Assembly: GCA_011321845.1 (NCBI GenBank)
Contig: DROQ01000135.1
Span: 1-40,642, forward strand
Length of the DNA: 40,642 nt
Direction of reading: 5' to 3'
Source of the DNA: Planctomycetota bacterium
Lineage (GTDB): Bacteria; Planctomycetota; UBA1135; GCA-002748355
Shown here: positions 21,884 through 28,735 of the stretch, piece after piece
How the letters are laid out: each line of letters opens with the position of its first letter
Position numbering within the stretch: position 1 is the stretch's first letter
Program-made: the position numbers and the translations under genes
The notes under the pieces: model-generated
Told to the model about the DNA's origin: nothing
Databases searched by the model: none
What the model saw: the letters and a program-made list of their open reading frames with translations, nothing else

Positions 21884-22993
21884 ATGAAGAACTCCTCCGA
21901 CCCTCCCATGGCCTCCCTGTCATCGCGCATCCAGCATGCGCGCATCCTGGATTCCCTGCCTTCGGCCGTTCTCGCGCTGGACGCCGGGGGCACCATCCAC
22001 TTCGCGAACCGGGCAGCGGCCAAGATCCTCCAACGGGACCAGGATCGGATCGTAGGGAAACAAGTTGAGGAGGTTTTTCTCCCCTACCCCTTCATCCAAC
22101 AGCTCATCGAGAAGGAAAACCCCGAGGAACAAGAAGAACTCTCCCTCATCCTTCCCGGGAACCGGGAGGTCTTTCTCGGGATTCAGGCGGCCCCGGTTCC
22201 CCTTTCCCAGGGAGAAACCGGGACAACCCTCCATTTTCACGAGATCTCCGAACTCCTCGAACTGAGGAAAGAGCGAGACCGACTCTTGGAGCTGGCAACC
22301 GTGGGAGCTGTCATGCCCACCATCCTCCATGAACTCAAGAACCCCCTCGCAGCGATCACGACCTCCGTCGAAGTCCTCCTCGAAGACATCCAGGAGGAAG
22401 AGCTGAAGAAACAGCTCCACCTCGTCTTCACCGAAGTCCGGCGAATGAAGCTCGCCTTCGAAGGAATCGGAATCTCGGGAAGAAAGCTCCGGACCTCCTC
22501 TCCCGCGGCGATCGATCACGCGATCCGAGAAGCCCTGGGGATCTTTCAGAGCCGGGCGATGGAAGCCGGAATCTCGCTGGAGATCCAGATCCCGAACCTC
22601 CCCCTCCTCCCCTTGGATCCATCGGTGATCCGGGCGGTGATCTACAACTTGGTGACCAATGCCCTTCATGCCTGTTCCAGGGGTTGCACAATCCAGGTAC
22701 AAGCAGGCATCGAGGACGAACAGTTCTGGATCGCGGTCATCGACGATGGCGAAGGCATGTCCCCCCAGGTCCAGGAGAGATGCCTGGAGATGTTCTTCAC
22801 CACCAAGTCTTCAGGGAGTGGAATCGGACTGGCTCTCTGCAGCAACTCCTTCCGCCGGGCGGGAGGCGACATCCAAATCGAATCTCAACAAGGGACAGGG
22901 ACAAGCATCCTGTTGAGCGTTCCCCTTCAACCTTCAAAACTTCAATCAAATCAGCCCAGGAAACCATTGCACCAGGAGTCTCAAAATGGGTAA
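21884..22993 (+). CDS. soluble PAS-domain sensor histidine kinase
   Basis: A 369-residue cytoplasmic kinase. The ATG at 21884 has GGGAGGAGG five bases upstream; an in-frame start at 21803 would add a non-conserved leader. Residues 20-125 form a PAS domain (LDSLPSAVLALDAGGTIHFANRAA). HisKA carries ILHELKNPLAAI with His149, and the ATPase domain has N-box VIYNLVTNALHA, G1 DDGEGM, F-box FFTTKSSGSGIGLA. There is no membrane segment, so the signal is intracellular or delivered by a partner. The end overlaps the di-iron protein by eight bases, and a response regulator follows that gene, which makes this the likely cognate kinase. Confidence 0.9.
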   Translation: MKNSSDPPMASLSSRIQHARILDSLPSAVLALDAGGTIHFANRAAAKILQRDQDRIVGKQVEEVFLPYPFIQQLIEKENPEEQEELSLILPGNREVFLGIQAAPVPLSQGETGTTLHFHEISELLELRKERDRLLELATVGAVMPTILHELKNPLAAITTSVEVLLEDIQEEELKKQLHLVFTEVRRMKLAFEGIGISGRKLRTSSPAAIDHAIREALGIFQSRAMEAGISLEIQIPNLPLLPLDPSVIRAVIYNLVTNALHACSRGCTIQVQAGIEDEQFWIAVIDDGEGMSPQVQERCLEMFFTTKSSGSGIGLALCSNSFRRAGGDIQIESQQGTGTSILLSVPLQPSKLQSNQPRKPLHQESQNG

Positions 22994-23753
22994 CACAGTT
23001 CTATTCGATGATGGAGTCCACAAGAATATCCTTTTGGAGGACTTCGCCGGCGAGGGCGGATGTGCGGTCCAAGCCAACCAGCATCTGATCATCCACAACG
23101 GAAAGGGGATGATCCTGGATCCGGGGGGACACAAGATCTACTCCAAGGTCCTCTCCGAGACGATGAACCAGCTGGGCGGCGGCAAGCTCGAGTACATCTT
23201 CCTCTCCCACCAGGATCCGGACATCGTCGCGGCTTGCAATGGTTGGCTGATGACCACCGACGCGACTGCCTATTGCTCGGAGCTTTGGACCCGTTTCGTT
23301 CCCCACTTCGGGCTCGACAACCTCGTGGCCGATCGCCTCCACGGGATCCCGGACGAAGGGATGGTCCTCGACCTCGGGGGCTGCCCCCTCCTCGTCATCC
23401 CCGCCCACTTCATGCATTCCTGCGGCAACCACCAGGTCTACGATCCCGCCTCCAAGATCCTCTACACGGGCGACCTCGGGGCTTCGCTGGGGCAGAACTA
23501 TGTCGAGGTCCCCGATTTCGACGCCCACCTCCCCTACATGGAGGGTTTCCACCAGCGTTACATCGTCAGCAACACCATTATGCGCGCTTGGGCCGCCATG
23601 GTTCGTAACCTGGACATCGAGACCATCGCTCCCCAACACGGCGCCATCTTCAAGGGCAAGGAAATGGTGGAACGCTTCATCGACTGGTGCGAGGAACTCG
23701 AATGCGGAATCGACCTCATGGCGGCCAAGATGGCGATTCCCGCCCAGGCTTGA
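22986..23753 (+). CDS. di-iron metallo-beta-lactamase-fold protein (ODP/flavodiiron-like)
   Basis: A 255-residue protein with the metallo-beta-lactamase fold of flavodiiron proteins but without a flavodoxin domain. The metal ligands are visible: SHQDPDIVA (His75, Asp77, Asp79) in the place of the HxExD motif, HFMHSCGNH (His144 or a neighbour), TGDLGAS (Asp163) and PQHGAIF (His218). Stand-alone proteins of this type, called oxygen-binding di-iron proteins (ODP), bind O2 and in some bacteria partner chemotaxis sensors. Here it overlaps the PAS kinase by eight bases and precedes a response regulator, so it could be the O2- or NO-sensing input to the pair, or an O2 scavenger. The family assignment is firm; the sensing role is inference. 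Confidence 0.85.
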   Translation: MGNTVLFDDGVHKNILLEDFAGEGGCAVQANQHLIIHNGKGMILDPGGHKIYSKVLSETMNQLGGGKLEYIFLSHQDPDIVAACNGWLMTTDATAYCSELWTRFVPHFGLDNLVADRLHGIPDEGMVLDLGGCPLLVIPAHFMHSCGNHQVYDPASKILYTGDLGASLGQNYVEVPDFDAHLPYMEGFHQRYIVSNTIMRAWAAMVRNLDIETIAPQHGAIFKGKEMVERFIDWCEELECGIDLMAAKMAIPAQA

Positions 23754-23838
23754 GCCCCAGGATCCCCCTCCTCCAATCATGCTGGTTTAGAAGTGGTTGG
23801 AAGAAGGGCCGTTTATCACCCCTACTGGAAGCAGTGTC

Positions 23839-24834
23839 GTGAACCGAGTTTTGATCATCGAAGATGAATCCACCCTGAGGGGAAGCATGGCCCGGGGTCT
23901 GGAGAAGTTGGACCATCTCCAGGTCCTGGTCGCGGGCACCCTCGACGAAGGCCTGGCGGAAATCGACTCCAAGGGTGTGGATTTGATCCTCTCCGACTTG
24001 GATCTTCCCGGTCGGCCCGGAGTCGAACTCTTCGGTGAGTTGGCCAGGCGCGAACTCCAGATCCCGATCGTCTTTCTCTCGGCCTACCTCGAAGCCTATC
24101 GTTCGAGTCTTCCTCCGAATGGAAGCTATGAAGTATATGAGAAACCCGTCCCCCTGAGCGAACTGAGGGAGATCCTGAAGCGCAAACTCGGGACAGAGGA
24201 GAAAAGTCAGGAGATGGCACCTTTTGGCATCCTCGACTATCTCCAGCTGGCATGTTTGGGGAGGCACTCCGTCAAGATCACTGCAAAGGATCGCCAGGGG
24301 ATGGAAGGGAAGATCCTCGTCCAACGCGGAGAAATCTGGCATGCCGAAGACTCCGAGGGAACGGGTCCCGAAGCCTTCAACCGCTTGATCCTGGCCACCG
24401 AAGGAGTCGGCTGTTCGGGTTGCAACAACAGCGATGTGCCCGAGCGCAGTATCTTCGACTCCTGGGAGAGCCTCATGATCCGGGCCGCGGCCATGATGGA
24501 CGAAGGACAGGCCGAACCCGAGGAGCGGGCGCCTTACACGAAAACAAGGCACGACAGCTTCGACATACCTCCGGGGAAAGGGGAAAACGCGGAGAAAGAG
24601 GGGGGGGACGCTCCCCCGCGGAGGAGCCAGGAGGAAAAGGACATTCCTTTCGAAGAGCTTGTGGATCTTGGAACCGAGGCTCTGCTCACCAAGGACTATT
24701 CGGCCGCCCTTCTTTTCTTCCAAGAGGCCGAAAAAAAGGCCCCGGGAAATGGGCTGGTAAAAGCAAATTTGGAAAGGCTCCAGGCAATGGGGGTCCAGGC
24801 ATCGGACGCTGAAGGCGACAGGGAGGAATCATGA
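23839..24834 (+). CDS. response regulator with DUF4388/PATAN output domain
   Basis: A 331-residue protein from GTG at 23839, with GGAAG seven bases upstream; a TTG at 23797 is possible but adds a non-conserved leader. The receiver domain (residues 1-112) is complete: acidic Glu8-Asp9, phospho-acceptor Asp53 in LSDLDLPG, Ser81 and Lys102 in EKPVP. Residues 120-220 match DUF4388 (PATAN): GILDYLQLACLGRHSVKI, GKILVQRGEIWHAED, EAFNRLILATEG. A low-complexity acidic linker and a TPR-like helix pair (ALLTKDYSAALLFFQEAEKKAPGN) end the protein. PATAN domains in cyanobacteria and delta-proteobacteria take part in motility and protein-protein switching rather than DNA binding. The stop overlaps the next start (ATGA). 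Confidence 0.85.
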   Translation: MNRVLIIEDESTLRGSMARGLEKLDHLQVLVAGTLDEGLAEIDSKGVDLILSDLDLPGRPGVELFGELARRELQIPIVFLSAYLEAYRSSLPPNGSYEVYEKPVPLSELREILKRKLGTEEKSQEMAPFGILDYLQLACLGRHSVKITAKDRQGMEGKILVQRGEIWHAEDSEGTGPEAFNRLILATEGVGCSGCNNSDVPERSIFDSWESLMIRAAAMMDEGQAEPEERAPYTKTRHDSFDIPPGKGENAEKEGGDAPPRRSQEEKDIPFEELVDLGTEALLTKDYSAALLFFQEAEKKAPGNGLVKANLERLQAMGVQASDAEGDREES

Positions 24835-26051
24835 CACAGAGGATTGCAATTCTCGGGGCTAAGGGGGGAGTTGGCGGCACGACCGTGGCCTGGCACCTCG
24901 CGAACACCCTGGCCGGACAGGGGCGCAGCGTGCTCCTGGTCGACCTCGACCCCGCTGGATCCCTTGGGATCCATCTGAGGCAGGGGAGAAAACACGCGAG
25001 AGAGGAAGCCCGTTTCGAAACAGGCATGGCCGACCTCCTCCTTTACCCCGGGGAAAAAGCGCTCGAGCCCTATCCCTGGAAGGAATCAAGCCTTTCGATC
25101 CTACCCAGGGGACCCCTCTCCCCATCGGAATGGACCAGCTACCAGGAAGCACTCGCGGACCCGGAAAGGCTGGGCAAGGCCCTGGATGCTCTCCAGGACC
25201 ATGCAGCCTTCGACCTGATCCTCCTCGATGCGCCAGGAGGACTCCATCCGGGGGCGGAAGCGGCAATCCGGAACGCGAAGCTCTGCTTCCTCTGCGTTCA
25301 GGCCCAGCCTTTGGCAGGAGAAGCTGCCAAGGCGGCTTTGCACTGGATCGACCACATCGAGAAGGAGATGCAAGATTCCGGCCAAGACCCCGCGACCTTT
25401 CTCGGCCTCCTTTCCACCATGGTCAAGAGCAAGAGCAGACTCTCCACGACCGTCAGCGAAGAAATCCGGGCCCTGGACCCCGCTGGTCTCGGGATCGAGA
25501 TCCCCTACGGTGCGATCTACCCCGCTGCGAGCCGGCTGGGACTGAGTCTCCAGGAGATCCCCACCTGCGAAGCGCCTCACAAAGAGGCCTTCGAACGCCT
25601 CGCCACCCGCGTCCTCGTCCAGGTCGGCAAGGCTTCTGCCTCGGGGGAGGAAGAAGACTTCGGCCCTGCCCTTTGGGACCGCATCCTGCAGTACTGCCGG
25701 GACACGGCGAAGGCGGACGCAGCCTTTGTCATGGACACCCAGGGGCTCGCCATCGCCAGCGCGGGCCCCATCTCGGCCGAGGAAGTCGAGAACGCGGGGA
25801 CCCGCCTGATGATCTCCTTCGAGCACGCCGGGAGGATCGACCGCGAAGCGGGCGCTGAATCCATCGTCTTCCAATTCGAAAAAAAGACCCTGACCGGCCT
25901 CCTTTTCAGGCCCAGCGAGGACCAGTCCTTCACCCTGGGCATCCTCAGCACCGAGGCGTTGAGTCCCCAGCAACGGGACTCCATCGTCCGGGTGGCCGAG
26001 GACCTGCTCCAGGGTCACCTCACCTACCCATCCCCAAAGGTCGCGACATAG
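24831..26051 (+). CDS. CpaE/TadZ-like ParA-family protein fused to a Roadblock-like domain
   Basis: A 406-residue two-domain protein. Residues 1-265 are a ParA/MinD-superfamily fold: GAKGGVGGTTVAWHLA at 9-24, DLDPAGSLG, DLILLDAPGG and a CVQAQPLAG strand. The signature Lys11 of the deviant Walker A is present but the P-loop lysine is Gly16, as in the degenerate KGGVGATT type of CpaE/TadZ localisation factors. Residues 280-400 fit a Roadblock/LC7-like fold (WDRILQYCRDTAKADAAFVMD, TQGLAIASAGPISAEEVENAG, LTGLLFRPSEDQSFTLGIL). The start overlaps the response-regulator stop by four bases, an arrangement echoing the receiver-ATPase fusion in CpaE. The likely role is positioning or scaffolding an output complex. 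No pilus or flagellar genes are nearby. Confidence 0.8.
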   Translation: MTQRIAILGAKGGVGGTTVAWHLANTLAGQGRSVLLVDLDPAGSLGIHLRQGRKHAREEARFETGMADLLLYPGEKALEPYPWKESSLSILPRGPLSPSEWTSYQEALADPERLGKALDALQDHAAFDLILLDAPGGLHPGAEAAIRNAKLCFLCVQAQPLAGEAAKAALHWIDHIEKEMQDSGQDPATFLGLLSTMVKSKSRLSTTVSEEIRALDPAGLGIEIPYGAIYPAASRLGLSLQEIPTCEAPHKEAFERLATRVLVQVGKASASGEEEDFGPALWDRILQYCRDTAKADAAFVMDTQGLAIASAGPISAEEVENAGTRLMISFEHAGRIDREAGAESIVFQFEKKTLTGLLFRPSEDQSFTLGILSTEALSPQQRDSIVRVAEDLLQGHLTYPSPKVAT

Positions 26052-26233
26052 GCGTTGCTCACCTCGAAGAAGACTCCAAAGAAGACCCGGCTCCCCATCT
26101 GATGAAAGCCTCTCGGGCTCGAGGCGAAGGGAGCGGGATGGAGATCCTTCAGGAGCCCGGAACCCCCGGGGGTCCCGTCACTGACATCGAGGTTCTCGCC
26201 AAGGGCCTTGGTGTGGGTGGCAAAGAGAACCTT
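26024..26233 (-). pseudogene. relic of an ELWxxDGT-repeat protein
   Basis: Read on the minus strand, 26233-26024 gives VLFATHTKALGENLDVSDGT then PGGSGLLKDLHP, SSPRGFHQMGSRVFFG and a stop. This matches the ELWxxDGT repeat (VLFxAxDGxxGxELWVSDGTxxGTxLLKDIxPG...SSPxGFxxLGGRVFF) with Asn-Leu-Asp in place of Glu-Leu-Trp. There is no start and no longer repeat array, and the 3' end overlaps the last codons of the ParA-Roadblock gene on the other strand. I read it as the terminal fragment of a decayed secreted repeat protein. It fills most of the 246-bp convergent gap before the S9 peptidase. Confidence 0.65.
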
Positions 26234-26297
26234 GTTCGGGAGGAGGGCCGGATTTTGGAATTGGAGGAGCGGGCAGGGGGGATAACGGAGGAATCGC

Positions 26298-28685
26298 TTA
26301 CATGCGGCGTTTGGGGGGAAGAGGGAGGCTGCGGAGGAGGAAGGCTTCGTATTTTCGGGCACGGGCGAGGGAGCTGACGTCGCCGTGGAGGCCGTGGCCG
26401 CCGGTGGGGTCGAGGAAGAGTTCCACCTGGGTCTCCTTGCCTGCCTTGAGGAGTTCGCGGTAGACGCGGACGGTGTCCTGGTAGAGGACGTTGCTGTCCT
26501 CCATGCCGTGGACGAGGAGGAGCCGGCCTCGCAGGTTCTTGGCGAGGGGGAGGAGGGAGAAGCGATGGAGATCGGGGACACCCACGCGGGACTTGCCGAT
26601 GGTGCCGGTGGTGTACCAGGAATTGTAGTTCTCCCATTCGGTGGGGCCCGCCCCCGCGATCCCGACCTGGAAGACCTCGGGAGCGGTGTAGAGGCAGAGC
26701 TGGGTCTGAAACCCGCCGAAGCTCCAGCCATGGATCGCGACCTTGTGGGGGTCCACGTTCTGGGTCTTGACGAGGTATCGGACACCATCGACGAGGTCCT
26801 CGACCTGGGGCCTCCCCACCCGGCCGTAGTTGGCCTTCTCGAACATGGCCCCGTAGCCCGACATGCCGCGGGGATCGATGGTCACCGCGAGGAAGCCATG
26901 GCGCTCAGCCATGTAGCGGGCGAAGAAGTAGCCGAAGCCGTTGAAGTTGCCCTCGCGGACATTCTTCTGGAAGCTGCTGAGGGGTCCCCCGTACACATAG
27001 ATCAGGAGGGGAAGCTTTTTTGCCTTGGTCTTCGGTGGATCCCAGCCCCTGGGGGCGAAGCCGAGGCCGTGGATCCACTGGCCATGGCGGTTCTTGTAGC
27101 GGAAGAGCCGGGGCCGGGCGCGGGTCAGCTCCAGGGTCTTCCGCGGGTGGGAGTGGGTCAGAGTCTTCTGCCGACCGCGGACGAGGTCGATGAGAACCAG
27201 CTCCCGGGGCCGGCCCCAGGCGCTGAAATTGGCGAGGACGAAGCGACCCTCAGGACCGAAGGCGGGTCGCTCATAGCTCCCCCGCTCGGGACTCAGGCGC
27301 TTTAGCCTGGCCTTGGCGAAATCCAGGCGATAGAGGTCCACCCGCTCGACGCCTTCCCGGTTGCCGCGCAGATAAAGAGAGCGATGTTGGGGGTCCATCC
27401 CCTCGGGGAAGAGCTCGAAGCGCCCGTCGGTGACCTGCCGGAGATACTCGTCCCTCGGGTCGAAGACATGGACCTGGCGGTATCCGCTGATTTCGGTCAC
27501 GAAGGCGAGCCGCCTCCCATCGGCGAGGTAGGAAGGCCGAATCAGGCCGGGAGTGTTGGGACCGCCCGTGTGCAAGAAGGAGAGCAGTAGCCTGGCCTTG
27601 TTGGCTTCCTTGGGTTTCTTGGTTTTCTGCGTCCCGCTTCTCGTCTCGTACTGGTAGATCCCTACCTTGGAATCGACCTGGGTGAAGCGGGCGAAGGCCA
27701 GGCGCCTGGCATCCAGCGACCATTCCAGCGGGCTCGTCCGGTCCCTCGGCCCTGTCCTCGGCGCCGCAAACAGGATCCTGGGTTTGTGGGATTCGGTCAG
27801 GAGACCACCCAGGGGAAACAGGGCCACCCGATCCTCCTCCTTGGGAATGGGGTCGTCGGCCACCCGCCTCGGCACCTCCCGCACCTTGGCGAAGCGCTCC
27901 TTGTAGGAGGCGATCTTGACCTTGCGCTCCGGTCCCTTGGGCGCCGTCGCGTGGGTGTAGCGAAAGGCCAGCAACTTGTTGTCGGGCGAGATCTTCAGCT
28001 CCCTCAGCCGGTCCCCCTCCTTCAAGCCCAGGGGAAGCTCCGCCCCCCGCAGCGCCCCCTCCCACCAGAGCTCGACCCGGTCTCCCGTGCGCAGCAGGAA
28101 ACCCTTGCCATTGGGGAAAAAACGAAGATCCCGGACGCCCTCCCTGCGCCGGGTCCAGCGCCGGATCTTGGGTTTGGGGACGCTCAAGTCCCCGAAACTG
28201 TAGAGGTCCCCGCGCGAGAGGAAGTAGAGGATGTCCTTCTTGGGGTTCCAGAAGAGGCGGGCGACCCCGGGGTAGCGGGGCGCCTTCTTCGCCTTGCGGT
28301 CCGCCTTCCAAAAAGCCCGGAGCAGGGCGGCCCCCTTCAGCCCCTTCTTTTTCAGCGCGGCCCTCTGTTTTTTTCGGAGTGCCAGCAGCTTGCGCGTCTT
28401 CTCCTGGAAGTTCCCGAGCAGCTCCGCCGAAGTCAGCCTCCGGACGCGCCCCGAAGGCAGCTCGACCAGGTAGAGGTCATTCCCATGCCGCTTCTCCGCG
28501 TAGGGCCGGTAGAGAAAAGCCGCGAAGCGCCCCGAAGGCGAAAAGGCCATCCCACGGGCGCCTGGCCCGAAGAGCCCCCCCTTGGGGAACAGCTCCTCCA
28601 GGCGCAGTCCCCCTCCTCCCGCCTGGGAGAAAGAAGGCCCGCAAAGCAAGAGCCCAAGAAGGGCGGTCGAGACAGGGATCCGCAT
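26298..28685 (-). CDS. exported S9 family prolyl-oligopeptidase / dipeptidyl-peptidase IV-like peptidase
   Basis: A 795-residue serine peptidase that cleaves peptides, usually at proline or alanine. A signal peptide (STALLGLLLCGPSFS) is followed by a beta-propeller (residues about 30-540, with repeated MAFSPSGRFAAFLYRP and SPDNKLLAFRY type blades) and an alpha/beta-hydrolase domain. The catalytic triad is visible: Ser655 in GWSFGG, Asp730 in HGMEDSNV, His764 in TGGHGLHGD. The propeller is highly basic in places. The length fits the DPP IV branch. It is followed on the minus strand only by a relic, and it lies 50 bases downstream of yidC. It probably works in the periplasm in peptide scavenging. 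Confidence 0.88.
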   Translation of the reverse strand: MRIPVSTALLGLLLCGPSFSQAGGGGLRLEELFPKGGLFGPGARGMAFSPSGRFAAFLYRPYAEKRHGNDLYLVELPSGRVRRLTSAELLGNFQEKTRKLLALRKKQRAALKKKGLKGAALLRAFWKADRKAKKAPRYPGVARLFWNPKKDILYFLSRGDLYSFGDLSVPKPKIRRWTRRREGVRDLRFFPNGKGFLLRTGDRVELWWEGALRGAELPLGLKEGDRLRELKISPDNKLLAFRYTHATAPKGPERKVKIASYKERFAKVREVPRRVADDPIPKEEDRVALFPLGGLLTESHKPRILFAAPRTGPRDRTSPLEWSLDARRLAFARFTQVDSKVGIYQYETRSGTQKTKKPKEANKARLLLSFLHTGGPNTPGLIRPSYLADGRRLAFVTEISGYRQVHVFDPRDEYLRQVTDGRFELFPEGMDPQHRSLYLRGNREGVERVDLYRLDFAKARLKRLSPERGSYERPAFGPEGRFVLANFSAWGRPRELVLIDLVRGRQKTLTHSHPRKTLELTRARPRLFRYKNRHGQWIHGLGFAPRGWDPPKTKAKKLPLLIYVYGGPLSSFQKNVREGNFNGFGYFFARYMAERHGFLAVTIDPRGMSGYGAMFEKANYGRVGRPQVEDLVDGVRYLVKTQNVDPHKVAIHGWSFGGFQTQLCLYTAPEVFQVGIAGAGPTEWENYNSWYTTGTIGKSRVGVPDLHRFSLLPLAKNLRGRLLLVHGMEDSNVLYQDTVRVYRELLKAGKETQVELFLDPTGGHGLHGDVSSLARARKYEAFLLRSLPLPPKRRM

Positions 28686-28693
28686 ACCTCATT

Positions 28694-28709
28694 CCCCCGA
28701 AAAAGGGGG
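28694..28709 (-). terminator. short hairpin between yidC and the S9 peptidase
   Basis: CCCCC (28694-28698) pairs with GGGGG (28705-28709) around GAAAAA in the 50-base gap after the yidC stop. On the minus strand the loop is T-rich but no T-tract follows the stem, so termination is likely partial at best. The stem may also contribute G-rich ribosome-binding sequence for the peptidase. Confidence 0.3.
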
Positions 28710-28735
28710 ATTATAGGGATCCCCGGCCTCCTTGC

